The notes beneath the pieces were generated by a model. The model saw nothing but the letters and a program-made list of their open reading frames with translations. It ran no database searches and was not told where the DNA came from. The translations under genes were made by a program, and so were the position numbers. From contig DEWY01000003.1 in NCBI GenBank assembly GCA_002363865.1, positions 61,359 to 125,358 on the forward strand: DNA of 64,000 nucleotides, read 5' to 3'. The stretch comes from Caulobacteraceae bacterium UBA3198. GTDB taxonomy: Bacteria > Pseudomonadota > Alphaproteobacteria > Caulobacterales > Caulobacteraceae. Below, piece after piece: positions 26,461 through 35,903 of the stretch; the stretch's first letter is position 1; each line of letters begins with the position of its first letter.

Positions 26461-27023
26461 GTCAGGTCGTAGCCCTTGGCGCGCAGGCGTTCGCGGCTAG
26501 CCTCGCGCACTTCGACCCAGTCGTCGGCCAGAAGGCCCAGGCCCACCACGTCGCGGGGCTGGCCATTCTTCCAGACATGCTGGCGCAGCAGGGCTTCGCG
26601 GCGGAAGCCGAAGGATTCGTGCAGCTTCCAGACAGCCTCGTTCTCCACCAGCACCTCGCACCAGAGCCTGGAGAGGGCCAGCGCGCCGAACACGTGCTCG
26701 ATGACCCAATATTCCACATAGGCGCCGACGCCCTTACCCCGCACCGATGGCGAGGCGAGGTAGTAGGCCCAGGCGCAGCGGCGGTTGACCGGCGAGATGT
26801 CGGCGAGGTTGGCCAGGCCCACCGGCTCACCGTCCAGTTCGATGATCCAGTAGCGGCGGGCCGGGTCCGACAGCGCCGCAGCGAACCAGCGGGCGTGGTC
26901 GGCCTCGCTGATCTGCGCGTCTGTGTACATCCACTGGGCTACGTCGGGCTGGTTGCGCCAGACGCGCAGCCGGTCCCGGTCGGCGGGGGTCACATCGCGC
27001 AGCAGGACCTGCGGACCGGCCAT
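26457..27023 (-). CDS. pseH: PseH-like UDP-aminosugar N-acetyltransferase
   Basis: A 188-aa GNAT enzyme. It shows LRVWRNQPDVAQWMYTDAQIS, EPVGLANLADISPVNRRCAWAYYL, the acetyl-CoA loop VRGKGVGAY and ENEAVWKLHESFGF, all typical of the PseH group that N-acetylates UDP-4-amino-4,6-dideoxy-AltNAc. The Caulobacter homologue is FlmH. It lies downstream of the FAD oxidoreductase gene with a one-base overlap (TGATG) and is convergent with pseI. Confidence 0.85.
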   Translation of the reverse strand: MAGPQVLLRDVTPADRDRLRVWRNQPDVAQWMYTDAQISEADHARWFAAALSDPARRYWIIELDGEPVGLANLADISPVNRRCAWAYYLASPSVRGKGVGAYVEYWVIEHVFGALALSRLWCEVLVENEAVWKLHESFGFRREALLRQHVWKNGQPRDVVGLGLLADDWVEVREASRERLRAKGYDLT

Positions 27024-28219
27024 CAGGCGACCGCCGAGATCCTGGCCGCCGGTCCCAGGCTTTGGGCCATCCGCTCGGTGAGGGCGGCGATGCGGGCGCC
27101 GGCGTCGGCGGACTCCCAGCCGGCCACGATGAAGCGGCCCTGGAAGCGGTGGGCGAGCTCAGCCTCAAGACGGTCCAGCCGCTGCACCGCCTCCACCGAA
27201 GGGCAGGCGAAGCGGGTGCGCATATTGGTCAGGACGCAGGCGTCGAGGATCATCGGCCGCCGGGCGAAGGGGGCGAGCAGGCGCAGGACCTCGGCGCGTA
27301 GGGGCTCGTCGCCCATCTCGTCGACGCATTCGACGCTGACCAGGGTCTCGCCGCGGCTCTGATAGACTCGCAGGGCGCTGACCTTGCCCTCGCCGGTATA
27401 GTTGCGGACGGTGAGCGGCAGGGGCGCCTCCAGCCGGGCGCGGAAAACGTAGCTCGCCACCCGCTCGCCGATCAGCCGCGGCTTGGGCGCCTTCTGGGCG
27501 GCCAGGTCGAACAGGGGCATGGGGTCGGCGGCCCAGACCACCGTCTCATCCTCGGCGCAGGCCTGGGCGGCCTCGCGGGGGGAGACCAGGCTGTGCAGAC
27601 GGATCTCGACGCCCAGGCGGGCCAGGGCGCGGCTGGCCGAGGCGAAGAGGCCGTTGAGCCCGTCCCGGGGCACGGCGCCGCGCCTTGGCGCGGAAACATT
27701 GGCGATGGCGGCCTCGCCGACCGGCGTCAGCCGGACCTTGTTCAGGCCAAGGGCCGGGGCGGCGCTGGCGTGGATCTGGTCGAGCCACACTCCGAGCCGC
27801 CACTGGCAATAGTGGGCCAGGGGATCGGCGGCGGCCCGGGGATAGACGCGCAGGATGTCGTTGAGGGTTTCCGGCGTCGTTGCGGCCGGTGTGGCGCTCA
27901 TTTCGGCGGCGAGCACCGGGCCCTCGCCCCAGCTGGCGCGGGGTCCGGTGGGGGAGGGGCTGATGGCGCCGTCGTGCAGATCGACCTCGTCGAAGGCCAC
28001 GCCGCGCCATTCCAGGGCCTGGCGGATGGGATCCTGGGTCGGGCCGAAGGCGAATTCGCCGTCGCGCAGTTCGACGCCATGGGAAACCCGGGGCAGGCTC
28101 CAGCCGCCCAGACGGTCGAGGGCGTCCTCCAGGACGATCTCGCGAGCGCCCAGCCGGTGGGCCTCAAAGGCGGCGAGGATGCCGGTCAGCCCCCCGCCGA
28201 TAATACGAACTCTGGCCAT
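27023..28219 (-). CDS. FAD-dependent amine-oxidase-like protein in the pse locus
   Basis: A 398-aa flavoprotein with the N-terminal dinucleotide motif RIIGGGLTGILAAFEAHRLG, an acidic residue after beta-2 (IVLEDA), and a C-terminal FAD contact RFIVAGWESADAGARIA. The overall layout resembles protoporphyrinogen-oxidase/UDP-galactopyranose-mutase-like flavoproteins. It has no membrane segment. Coupling to pseH and position between pseI/pseH and pseG suggest a role in making or altering the sugar, but the reaction is unknown. Confidence 0.65.
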   Translation of the reverse strand: MARVRIIGGGLTGILAAFEAHRLGAREIVLEDALDRLGGWSLPRVSHGVELRDGEFAFGPTQDPIRQALEWRGVAFDEVDLHDGAISPSPTGPRASWGEGPVLAAEMSATPAATTPETLNDILRVYPRAAADPLAHYCQWRLGVWLDQIHASAAPALGLNKVRLTPVGEAAIANVSAPRRGAVPRDGLNGLFASASRALARLGVEIRLHSLVSPREAAQACAEDETVVWAADPMPLFDLAAQKAPKPRLIGERVASYVFRARLEAPLPLTVRNYTGEGKVSALRVYQSRGETLVSVECVDEMGDEPLRAEVLRLLAPFARRPMILDACVLTNMRTRFACPSVEAVQRLDRLEAELAHRFQGRFIVAGWESADAGARIAALTERMAQSLGPAARISAVA

Positions 28220-28294
28220 TTCTAGGCCTCCCCACCCGCATGCGAAGAGGGAGGATGCCGGCCAAGGTCGGAAAACTCGGTTAAGGCGACTGCG

Positions 28295-29326
28295 TCAGAC
28301 GGTCGCGGCCTGGACGAGCAGGGGCCAGAAGGCGTCGGCGACGCGGGCCGCGCCTTCACCGTCGCAGAGTTCGGCGCTCTTTTCGGCCAGGCTGGCGCGC
28401 AGGGTCTCGTCGATGAACAGGCGGGTCATGGCCCGGTCGAAGTCGACGCCGAAGCTCTCGGCGCGGCCATCCACCCGCAGGACGGCGCCGGCCTTGGCCA
28501 GGGCCGTGGCGGCGGGGACCTGGTTGTCGGCGATGGTCACCACCACGCTGGGCAGGCCCAGGACACAGCGCTCCCACATGGCCGAGCCCGCTGCGCCCAC
28601 GGCCAGGTCGGCGGCCGTGGCCAGCTCGGCCATGTCGGGGGTGTCCACATGCAGGGTCAGGCGCGGGTCGTGGGCGGCGATCCGGGTCAGGCCCTTACGG
28701 CTGGGGGCGCCGGCGCCGACCACCACGTCCAGTTCGGTCTCACCGTAGCGACGGCGCAGCTGTTCGACCACCTTGCCGGTGATCCCGTCCAGGTCGGTCA
28801 GGCCCATGGAGACCAGCACCCGGCGGGGCGTCCCCTTGCGCCGGGCCAGGGCGGTGTTGCGCAGGGCGGCGAAGGCCGGCCGCACCGGCGCGAACTTCGG
28901 CCCCAGCAAGAGGCGCGCCCCGCTGGTCAGGCCGCGATAGTCGGCCTCGGTGCGGGCCGGGCCGGAATCCAGGATCAGGGCGCCGCCCAGGGACCGGTCG
29001 GCCAGGTCGTCGATGACCAGGGCCGGACGCCCGTCGGCGATCGCCTCATGGTCGGGACGGCCGAGGCCATAGTGGTCGAACACCACCGCCTCGAAGGCCT
29101 GGCGTCCGGCCAGGTCGGCCAGCACGTCGGGCGCCATGGAGGCCGCCGCCCGCCGGGGCAGGTCGGGGGCGTATGCCGCCAGGATCGCCTCCACATGGGA
29201 GTCGGCCATGAACTCCACCCGGGCGCCGCGCTCGGTCAGAGCCGCAGCCAGGGTGAGGCTGCGCATGACATGGCCGCCGCCCACCTCAGGACCAGCGTTG
29301 GCGATGAAGAGAACCCGCGGGGTCAT
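28295..29326 (-). CDS. pseG: UDP-2,4-diacetamido-trideoxy-altropyranose hydrolase
   Basis: A 343-aa GT-B-fold hydrolase. The N-terminus FIANAGPEVGGGHVMRSLTLA contains the GxGHxxR-type catalytic His loop, and the C-terminal half carries ADLAVGAAGSAMWERCVLGLPS with the nucleotide-binding GxxxxE pattern. PseG removes UDP from the altro sugar, giving the substrate for PseI; the Caulobacter name is flmD. It overlaps the SpsF-like gene by four nucleotides, so both are co-translated. Confidence 0.9.
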   Translation of the reverse strand: MTPRVLFIANAGPEVGGGHVMRSLTLAAALTERGARVEFMADSHVEAILAAYAPDLPRRAAASMAPDVLADLAGRQAFEAVVFDHYGLGRPDHEAIADGRPALVIDDLADRSLGGALILDSGPARTEADYRGLTSGARLLLGPKFAPVRPAFAALRNTALARRKGTPRRVLVSMGLTDLDGITGKVVEQLRRRYGETELDVVVGAGAPSRKGLTRIAAHDPRLTLHVDTPDMAELATAADLAVGAAGSAMWERCVLGLPSVVVTIADNQVPAATALAKAGAVLRVDGRAESFGVDFDRAMTRLFIDETLRASLAEKSAELCDGEGAARVADAFWPLLVQAATV

Positions 29327-30039
29327 AGGCGTGGCGCTCCGCCAAAGGTGATCAGCTCCGGCCGCGCCCGCACGAAGGCGCGGACATCGTCGGAGGAAAA
29401 GGCCGGATTGGCCGGGTGGAGGGCCTCATACACCCTGCGGACGAATTCGTAGTCCTCGGCGGTGTCGACGGTCCAGCGGACCTGGCCCTCGTCCACCGGG
29501 GGATCCAGGCGCGCGATGCGATAGCGGCCCGGGGCGTTGCGGACCGCCCAGGTGACGTGTTCCCGGGCCTCGGGGCTGTGATCCTCCGCCGCCGTGCGGC
29601 GCAGGGCTGTGGCGGCGATCACCTCCACGTCCTGACCCTTGGGATAGCCGGAGGGATCATAGCGGTTGTGGGTGTAGTCGGCCCCGTCGGCGAGATGCAG
29701 GTCGATGGTGGCGTCGATCACCTCAGGGTCGATCAGGGGGCAGTCGCCGGTGAGCCGCACCACATGGTCTGCGGGCCAGACCTCCAAAGCGCCGACGAAG
29801 CGGGCCAGGACGTCGGTCAGGGGGCCGCGATACACGGCGAGGCCGGCCTGCTCCAAGGTCTGGACCAGGGGATCGTCGCTGGGCTCCAGGCTTGTGGCCA
29901 CCACGATCTGGTCGATGCGCCGGGCGCGTCTCACCCGCTCGATCTGCCGCAGCAGCATGGGCGCGCCGGCCAGCGGCAGCAGCACCTTGCCAGGCAGGCG
30001 GGTCGAACTGAGGCGGGCCTGAAGTAGGGCGAGAATCAA
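29323..30039 (-). CDS. SpsF-like cytidylyltransferase (CMP-sugar activation)
   Basis: A 238-aa nucleotidyltransferase of the SpsF/acylneuraminate cytidylyltransferase group. It has the N-terminal nucleotide loop LLQARLSSTRLPGKVLLPLAG, VRLTGDCPLIDPEVID with a metal-binding Asp, and VRWTVDTAEDYEFVRRVY. In this context it most likely activates pseudaminic acid with CTP, as PseF does in other species, although SpsF proteins are a distinct branch and the exact substrate is not proven. Confidence 0.75.
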   Translation of the reverse strand: MILALLQARLSSTRLPGKVLLPLAGAPMLLRQIERVRRARRIDQIVVATSLEPSDDPLVQTLEQAGLAVYRGPLTDVLARFVGALEVWPADHVVRLTGDCPLIDPEVIDATIDLHLADGADYTHNRYDPSGYPKGQDVEVIAATALRRTAAEDHSPEAREHVTWAVRNAPGRYRIARLDPPVDEGQVRWTVDTAEDYEFVRRVYEALHPANPAFSSDDVRAFVRARPELITFGGAPRL

Positions 30040-30110
30040 TGGCGGGCTCCTGTGCGCGCAGGGTAGCCCTCATTGCGGCGGCAAGGCGCCGTCCCGCGCG
30101 GCGAAGACGC

Positions 30111-30842
30111 CTATTCCTTGACGAAAAAGCCGCCGGGCGCCGAGGCCCAGCCGAATTTCTCGATCCGGGGCGGGGCGCCATCGAAGAATTCCTCCAGGGC
30201 CTCGCTTTCGCCGGGCCATTCGCGGATGGCGTATTCGTCCAGCAAGACCACGCCGCCGGTGAGGATGCGCGGCCAGAAGGCCTTCAGCGCTTCCAGCGTC
30301 GGCTCATAGAGGTCCATGTCCAGGTGCAGGAGCGCGATGCGCAGGCCGGGATGTTCGGCCACATAGGCGTGCGCCGTCTGGCGAACATCCCCGTCGATCA
30401 GCTCGACCCGCGGCCGCTGAGGCACGAAGGAGTCGGCGTTGAAGGCGTCGACCAGGGAAAACAGGGTGTCGCGGAACTGGGCTGGGTTCCAGCCCTCGGC
30501 GGTGTTGCCCACCCGCGCGTCCAGGCCATCCTTTTCCGAGCGGTCGGCCAGGCCCTTGAAGTGGTCGAAGCCCAGCACCTTGCGGGTGCGGTCGCCCGGG
30601 CTGAAGGTTTCCAGGAAGCGGGCGAAGGTCAGCAGGGAGGCGCCCTTATAGACCCCGCACTCGACGATATCGCCGGGCATGTCCTCGATCAGCTTGAAGA
30701 CCTCATAGTGGGCGAAGGCCTTCATGAAGTGCATCCGCCGGCCGAAGGAGGCCAGGTTGGCGATCAGATCGTGATCGTCCAGATGGGCCTTGAGCAGGCT
30801 GCGCAGGGTCTCGTCAGCGGGAATCTTGGGGGCGGTGCTCAT
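30111..30842 (-). CDS. TylF/MycF-type SAM methyltransferase
   Basis: A 243-aa class I methyltransferase. GDIVECGVYKGASLLTFARFL is the SAM-binding loop, VLGFDHFKGL follows, and LLHLDMDLYEPTLEAL with GGVVLLDEY matches macrocin O-methyltransferase (TylF) relatives that methylate deoxysugar hydroxyls using a metal. It overlaps the downstream end of the PhyH gene by four bases. Position next to pse genes suggests O-methylation of the nonulosonate or a linked glycan; that is inference. Confidence 0.78.
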   Translation of the reverse strand: MSTAPKIPADETLRSLLKAHLDDHDLIANLASFGRRMHFMKAFAHYEVFKLIEDMPGDIVECGVYKGASLLTFARFLETFSPGDRTRKVLGFDHFKGLADRSEKDGLDARVGNTAEGWNPAQFRDTLFSLVDAFNADSFVPQRPRVELIDGDVRQTAHAYVAEHPGLRIALLHLDMDLYEPTLEALKAFWPRILTGGVVLLDEYAIREWPGESEALEEFFDGAPPRIEKFGWASAPGGFFVKE

Positions 30843-31639
30843 GGGTGTTCCTCAGAAGCGATCAGGTCCGGATGCAGGGCGGCGAAGGCCTCGAACCCGT
30901 CGGCCCGGCGGTTGCGCCAGCCGCGCGCGATGACCTCGGGCGCGAGCAGGTCGCCAAACCGGACCTGGATGGAATAGCGGTGCCGTGGTCCGGGATTGTA
31001 GCCCGACCGGTGGGGCACGGTGTTGTGGAACATCAGCACGTCGCCGGGCTGCAGCTCGGGCTTGCGGCTCCGGGCCTCGAAGTCGGGGTGAAAGTCGGCG
31101 GCGACAAAGGCGTCGCGTCCCCCCAGCGGCCGTCCCTCGGCGTCGCGCTTCAGCCGGACATCGACGGGAAAGAGGCGGGCTTCCTCAGTCTCGACGACAT
31201 CCACCCCGCCATTGATCGCGCCGGACGGGGTCAGCGGCGTCCAGGCGGTGACCGAGCGGTGGCAGAGCATGTTGTAGGGATAGTCCTGATGCCAGTCGAA
31301 GCCGCGCCAGGGCTCGCCGGCCAGGTCCATGCGGAACACCGCGTGCTGGAAGGGGCTGTGCAGGCGGACCGCGCCGGTCATGGCCTGGGCGGCGTCGCGC
31401 AGGGGCTGCGCGGTGACGATGCGGCGGAAGACGTCGGTCTCACGCATGGCGTCGTAGACCTGGCCCAGGGCAGCGCGGTCGGCGGCCCGCAGGGCGTCGA
31501 CCAGGGCGTCCACATCGGCGTCCGATCCGGCGTCGGCGCCCGCGGCTCGCAGCATGTCCATGAAGGTCTCCAGCGCCTCGGCCACGAGCGGGGCGGGCAG
31601 CAGACCCTTCAGCTCTCTGACGAGGGGCGGGGCGGTCAC
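30839..31639 (-). CDS. Phytanoyl-CoA dioxygenase (PhyH) family protein
   Basis: A 266-aa non-heme Fe(II)/2-oxoglutarate oxygenase. The metal-binding HxD is in DWHQDYPYN, and the distal His and 2-oxoglutarate-binding Arg lie in TVPHRSGYNPGPRHRYS. GDVLMFHNT precedes them. Such enzymes hydroxylate small molecules, lipids or sugars. It is the first gene of the pair with the TylF-like methyltransferase (ATGA overlap), suggesting hydroxylation followed by methylation of one substrate. Confidence 0.8.
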   Translation of the reverse strand: MTAPPLVRELKGLLPAPLVAEALETFMDMLRAAGADAGSDADVDALVDALRAADRAALGQVYDAMRETDVFRRIVTAQPLRDAAQAMTGAVRLHSPFQHAVFRMDLAGEPWRGFDWHQDYPYNMLCHRSVTAWTPLTPSGAINGGVDVVETEEARLFPVDVRLKRDAEGRPLGGRDAFVAADFHPDFEARSRKPELQPGDVLMFHNTVPHRSGYNPGPRHRYSIQVRFGDLLAPEVIARGWRNRRADGFEAFAALHPDLIASEEHP

Positions 31640-31741
31640 GGCAGGGCTCCGGCGCAGAACGACCGGGCAAGGCTAGGGCCGCGCCTCTAAGCAACTGTTA
31701 ACCGTAATTCCCTGCGGCGCACGGTCGCCGCGACGCCGGCG

Positions 31742-32734
31742 TCAGGCCCGGTGATAGTCCCGCAGGCGGGCGATCTCGGCGGCCGAGCCCAGCATGACCG
31801 AGGCGCGCTGGTGAAGGCCGGTGACCGCCGCCTCGAGGGTTTCGCCCTGGCCGTCGAAGGACGCCCCGCCGGCCTGCTCCACCAGGAGCGCCATGGGGTT
31901 GGCCTCATACATCAGGCGCAGCTTGCCCGGCCGGTCGGGCTCGCGCTTGTCCCAGGGGTACATGAAGACGCCGCCGCGGCTCATCACCCGGTGGACGTCG
32001 GCCACCATGGAGGCGACCCAGCGCATGTTGAAGTCCTTGCCCCGGGGCCCTTCGACCCCGGCCAGGCATTCCTCCACATAGCGGCTGACTGGCGCCGCCC
32101 AGTGGCGGGTGTTGGCCGTGTTGATGGCGAATTCCTTGGTCTCGGCGGGGATGCGGATGTCGTCGGCGGTCATCACCCAGTCGCCGCTGTCGGGATCGAG
32201 GGTGAAGGCGCTGACGCCGGCGCCCAGGGTCAGGACCATCTGGGTCTGAGGGCCGTAGACGACGTAGCCGGCGGCGACCTGATGGCGGCCGGGCTGCAGG
32301 AAGTCGGCCTCGGCAGCCGCCCGGCCGACACTGTCCTTCGGGGTCGGCAGGATGGAGAAGATGGTGCCGATGGAGACGTTGACGGCGATGTTGCTAGACC
32401 CGTCCAGGGGATCAAACAGCAGCAGATAGCCGCCTTCGGCGCCCACCTCCCGCACGGGATGGATCGTGTCCATCTCCTCCGAGGCCATGGCGCAAAGTCC
32501 CTTGGCCTTGGCGCAGCCCTCCAGGAGGACGTCGTTGGAGATCACGTCGAGCTTCTGTTGCACCTCGCCCTGGACGTTCTCGCTGCCCAGGGCGCCCATG
32601 GCCTGGCCGAGCGCACCGCGGCGCACATGGCCGTTGATCGCTACGCAGCCCTCGGCCACGGCGAGGATCAGCTCGGCCAAACGCGGATCGACGGCGCCTT
32701 GGGACAGGAAGGCGGCCAGATTGGTCGTGCTCAC
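31742..32734 (-). CDS. fbp: Fructose-1,6-bisphosphatase class I
   Basis: A 330-aa enzyme. [20 protein letters not shown] is the metal and phosphate signature of class I FBPase, with [16 protein letters not shown] and [20 protein letters not shown] further on. It hydrolyses fructose 1,6-bisphosphate to fructose 6-phosphate in gluconeogenesis. It is near the usual family length. The gap of 102 nt before the PhyH gene includes AT-richer sequence but no clear terminator. Confidence 0.95.
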   Translation of the reverse strand: MSTTNLAAFLSQGAVDPRLAELILAVAEGCVAINGHVRRGALGQAMGALGSENVQGEVQQKLDVISNDVLLEGCAKAKGLCAMASEEMDTIHPVREVGAEGGYLLLFDPLDGSSNIAVNVSIGTIFSILPTPKDSVGRAAAEADFLQPGRHQVAAGYVVYGPQTQMVLTLGAGVSAFTLDPDSGDWVMTADDIRIPAETKEFAINTANTRHWAAPVSRYVEECLAGVEGPRGKDFNMRWVASMVADVHRVMSRGGVFMYPWDKREPDRPGKLRLMYEANPMALLVEQAGGASFDGQGETLEAAVTGLHQRASVMLGSAAEIARLRDYHRA

Positions 32735-32788
32735 GTCACACCTCGGGATTGAATGGCCTCGGCGGGTATCGCGCCGGGATGGCCCTGT

Positions 32789-33820
32789 CTAGCGGTTCCC
32801 CGCCCGGGCGTCATAGCGGCGCAGCACCTCGGCCGCAGCCCGGGTGGTCTCATTCAGGGGTTGGTAGGTCCAGCTGTGGAAGGCCCCCCCGAAGGGCCGG
32901 GCTGCGCCCAGGCGCTCCAGCTCCTCGTGATAGAGGCGGAACTTCAAGCTCTCGCCCTCCAGCTTGAGGATGAACACCGGCTTGCCCGTGGAGGCCGCCT
33001 CGGTGGTCATGTTGGTGGATTCCTCGGTGACCAGCACATAGTCGGCCGCCGCCAGGAAGGCGAAGTAGGGATTGTCGCCCTCGCCGTCCCAGATCATGCC
33101 CGGCAGGTGGCGCAGGCGAGCGCTCAGCAGGGCCTTGGCGTCCTCGGGCGTGCGGCGGGAGAAGGTGAGCAGCACCGAACCGCCCTCCTGCAGGATCGGC
33201 CGCTCGATCTCGTGGGCCATGGATGCGGCCCGTTCCGGCGACAGGCCAAAGGCCTTGGACTTGCCGCCGATCAGCACCGCCACCCGGGGACGGGGCAGGG
33301 GCTCAAGCTGGGCGCGGAAGCGCTCATAGTCGGCCGCCAGCCGCGCTGGCGTCACCCGGTGGGGGGAGCCGACGATGGGCAGCACATTGTCGCCCTGCAG
33401 GCGGTCATGCTTGGGCGGGATGACGAGGTCGAAGGCGCTGGAGGGCACCCGCGGGTCCTGAAGCTGGACCACATAGGTGGCGCCCTTGCTCCACCGGCGC
33501 ATGCGCAGGGACAGGGGCAGGGTGGCGCGGCCCGCCGCGATCCAGATGTCTGGCCATGGCGGGGCGATGTCCGAACCGGGCGAAAGCGCCGGCAGGGGGG
33601 CGAGGTTCAGCCACCAGGGCAGGGCGCCCAGGCCCCCGCGCCAGCCGATCCGCTTGACGCTGAGCTCGACAGGCCGCAGGGCGGCGAGGGCGTCGGCGAG
33701 GCCGAGACCCTGGTTTTCAATGCCCGGCCGGCCGTCGGAGACGACCCAGACCCTGAGCGGCGTGTCGGCGGAGGTCGTCACAGGCCTGTCCATCCCAGCG
33801 TCGAAGCGGCGCTGTGGCAT
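32789..33820 (-). CDS. ELM1-like protein (DUF1022)
   Basis: A 343-aa protein of the mitochondrial-fission-ELM1/DUF1022 family: VWVVSDGRPGIENQGLGLADAL at the N-terminus, WPDIWIAAGRATLP, VAVLIGGKSKAFG, and VTEESTNMTTEAASTGKPVFIL near the C-terminus. The C-terminal motif resembles the nucleotide-sugar site of GT-B glycosyltransferases. The plant member affects mitochondrial fission, but the bacterial role is not established. It is 54 nt upstream of fbp on the same strand. Confidence 0.82.
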   Translation of the reverse strand: MPQRRFDAGMDRPVTTSADTPLRVWVVSDGRPGIENQGLGLADALAALRPVELSVKRIGWRGGLGALPWWLNLAPLPALSPGSDIAPPWPDIWIAAGRATLPLSLRMRRWSKGATYVVQLQDPRVPSSAFDLVIPPKHDRLQGDNVLPIVGSPHRVTPARLAADYERFRAQLEPLPRPRVAVLIGGKSKAFGLSPERAASMAHEIERPILQEGGSVLLTFSRRTPEDAKALLSARLRHLPGMIWDGEGDNPYFAFLAAADYVLVTEESTNMTTEAASTGKPVFILKLEGESLKFRLYHEELERLGAARPFGGAFHSWTYQPLNETTRAAAEVLRRYDARAGNR

Positions 33821-33858
33821 AGGGGATGTCCGATCATTGCGGCGCCGACGTGGCGGGC

Positions 33859-34332
33859 TCAGATCCAGTCGACTCTGAGGACCTCATAGGACTTGACGCC
33901 GCCAGGGGCGTTGACCTCGACCACGTCGCCAATCTCCTTGCCGATGATGGCGCGGGCGATGGGCGAGGAGATGGAGATCCGGCCCGCCTTCACGTCGGCC
34001 TCGTGCTCGCCGACGATCTGGTAGCGAGCTTCCTCCTCGGTGTCCTCGTCGACGAGGGACACCGTGGCGCCGAACTTCACCTGTTTGCCAGACAGCTTGG
34101 AGACATCGATCACCTGCGCGCGGGCAAGCTTATCCTCGATCTCGGCGATCTGGCCTTCGATCCAGCCTTGCCGCTCCTTGGCGGCATGGTACTCCGCGTT
34201 CTCCGACAGGTCGCCGTGCTCGCGAGCCTCGGAGATAGCAGCGATCACAGACGGCCGTTCGACCGTCTTCAAACGCTTCAGTTCTTCGTCGAGAGCCTGA
34301 TAGCCCCCGGCGGTCATCGGGACTTTTTCCAT
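33859..34332 (-). CDS. greA: Transcription elongation factor GreA
   Basis: A 157-aa protein of normal GreA length. The N-terminal coiled coil contains the acidic tip [19 protein letters not shown] (DxxE catalytic pair), and the C-terminal FKBP-like domain ends in [18 protein letters not shown]. It stimulates cleavage of backtracked RNA in the RNA polymerase secondary channel. I use the ATG at 34332 ([10 protein letters not shown]); the upstream in-frame codons do not look coding. Confidence 0.95.
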   Translation of the reverse strand: MEKVPMTAGGYQALDEELKRLKTVERPSVIAAISEAREHGDLSENAEYHAAKERQGWIEGQIAEIEDKLARAQVIDVSKLSGKQVKFGATVSLVDEDTEEEARYQIVGEHEADVKAGRISISSPIARAIIGKEIGDVVEVNAPGGVKSYEVLRVDWI

Positions 34333-34432
34333 GGCGGATGAGGACTCGGGTAGTGCGCCTAAGGGAATTCTCCGGCCGCGGGCGCCAACGTCCGGGGGGG
34401 AGACGATATGAGTGTGCGCTGCGAAACGCAAG

Positions 34433-34465
34433 GGGCGGCCGCGGGTTCAAAAGCCCGCGCGGCCC
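34433..34465 (-). terminator. Possible hairpin terminator after the AAA ATPase gene
   Basis: A GC-rich imperfect inverted repeat (GGGCGGCCGCGGG against CCCGCGCGGCCC, 8-nt loop) 16 nt past the AAA gene stop and upstream of greA. There is no good T-run, so termination is uncertain. Confidence 0.35.
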
Positions 34466-34480
34466 GGCCAGCCTGATCTG

Positions 34481-34981
34481 TCAGGCGCTCTCGCTGACGA
34501 CGCAGCCGCGCAGTTCGGCCTCGTCGGGCGCCTCATAGGCCTTTTCGGTGAAGTGGAACATCTCCGGCGTCACCAGCAGGCGGAAGCCTTCGCCGCTCAC
34601 CTCCTGGCGCCCGAGGACGCGCTCGCGGCGGACCTCGGCCGGGGCGGTGACGAAGTGGAACTGAATGGGGATCTCCACGGCCTCGGCGATCTGGGCCACC
34701 CGCTGGCGATCGCTGCGCCGCATGAGGCCGAGATCCATCACCACCGAGGTTCCGGCCGCCAGCACGCCTGCGGCGGTGGACCAGATCTGCGCCTCGCAGC
34801 GGTCGACCCGGTCCATCATCCACTGGAACTCCAGGGGCTCGGGCATGTCGGGACCGAACAGCCGGCCCATCCAGTCGTCGATGGCGAAGGCCACCGCCGG
34901 CAACCTGCGGGCCAGGTCCCGGGCATAGGTGGACTTGCCGGCGCCCTGGGGCCCGAAGATCACATGCAGCGTGGCGGTCAT
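34481..34981 (-). CDS. AAA family ATPase / small kinase-like P-loop protein
   Basis: A 166-aa P-loop protein with Walker A IFGPQGAGKSTYA, an acidic FAIDDWMGRLFG motif, and VVMDLGLMRRSDRQRV as a Walker-B-like strand. The organisation resembles bacterial AAA_33/zeta-like kinases that phosphorylate small molecules or RNA ends. It starts at 34981, 11 nt after the SDR gene ends, so it is likely co-transcribed with it. No antitoxin-like gene is adjacent. Confidence 0.72.
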   Translation of the reverse strand: MTATLHVIFGPQGAGKSTYARDLARRLPAVAFAIDDWMGRLFGPDMPEPLEFQWMMDRVDRCEAQIWSTAAGVLAAGTSVVMDLGLMRRSDRQRVAQIAEAVEIPIQFHFVTAPAEVRRERVLGRQEVSGEGFRLLVTPEMFHFTEKAYEAPDEAELRGCVVSESA

Positions 34982-34991
34982 GGCGCGGGCT

Positions 34992-35792
34992 TTAGCGGAC
35001 CGAGAGGCCGCCGTCGATGACCAGTTCGGCGCCGGTGACGTAGCGGCTCTCGCTGCTGGCCAGCCAGAGGACGCCGTCGGCGATGTCGGCCGGATCGCCC
35101 TTGAAGCCGAGCGGCGTGGCCACGCTGGCCATGGCGTCAAGGCTGGCGGCCCGCTGCGGTCCAGCGTTGGAGCCCGGCCCGCCGGTGCCGATGATGGTGT
35201 CCCAGATCGGGGTCTCGATGATGCCGGGATGGACGGAGTTCACCCGCACCTTGTCGCCGGCGGCGGCGCATTCCAGGGCCACGGCCTTGGTGAACAGGCG
35301 CACCGCGCCCTTGCTGGCGCAGTAACCGGCCAGGGAGGCGGCGCCCTTCAGCCCGGCCACCGAGGACATGTTGATGATGCTGCCGCCGTCGCCGCTGTGG
35401 CGCATCAGGGGCAGGGCGTGCTTCACGCCCAGGAAGACGCCTTCCACATTGACCGCCATCTGCTTGCGGAAGTCGGCCAGGCTCATGTCGAGCACAGACC
35501 CGCCGAGGCCGATGCCGGCGTTGTTGACGAGGATGTCGAGGCGGCCGTGGCGCTCGCGCACTGCGGCGATGACCTGCGCCCACTGGTCTTCGTCAGTGAC
35601 GTCCTGGTGGAGATAGCTGGCCTGACCGCCGCGCTTGCCGATATCGGCCGCCGCCGCAGCGCCGGCCTCATCGGTCAGGTCGGTGAGGACAACCTTGGCG
35701 CCCTCTGCGGCGAGACGCTCCGCGCAGGCGCGCCCAATGCCGCTGGCCGCCCCGGTCACCAGGGCCACCTTGCCGTCCACCCGTCCCGCCAT
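34992..35792 (-). CDS. SDR family NAD(P)-dependent oxidoreductase
   Basis: A 266-aa classical short-chain dehydrogenase. It has the cofactor motif VTGAASGIGRACAERLA, NNAGIGLGGS, the catalytic Ser region NMSSVAGL and YCASKGA with the YxxxK pair, and SVHPGIIETPIWD. Asp after beta-2 (VLTDLTD) suggests NAD preference. The C-terminus VTGAELVIDGGLSV is typical of 3-oxoacyl or steroid-type SDRs. Substrate unknown. Confidence 0.9.
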   Translation of the reverse strand: MAGRVDGKVALVTGAASGIGRACAERLAAEGAKVVLTDLTDEAGAAAAADIGKRGGQASYLHQDVTDEDQWAQVIAAVRERHGRLDILVNNAGIGLGGSVLDMSLADFRKQMAVNVEGVFLGVKHALPLMRHSGDGGSIINMSSVAGLKGAASLAGYCASKGAVRLFTKAVALECAAAGDKVRVNSVHPGIIETPIWDTIIGTGGPGSNAGPQRAASLDAMASVATPLGFKGDPADIADGVLWLASSESRYVTGAELVIDGGLSVR

Positions 35793-35903
35793 GATCTGTC
35801 TCCGTCCCTGTGCGTCTGGTTGCGCTTTGAAGACGGGTTAGCCCAGGGGGGCGGGTGTGGGAAGCCTTGGCGGGGGCCAAGGCTCCTCCGGCGAGGCCTG
35901 CGC

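Noticed and set aside
34481..34981. Zeta-type toxin of a toxin-antitoxin pair
   Set aside because: The P-loop protein has no adjacent small antitoxin gene, and it is linked to an SDR gene; a general small-kinase assignment fits better.
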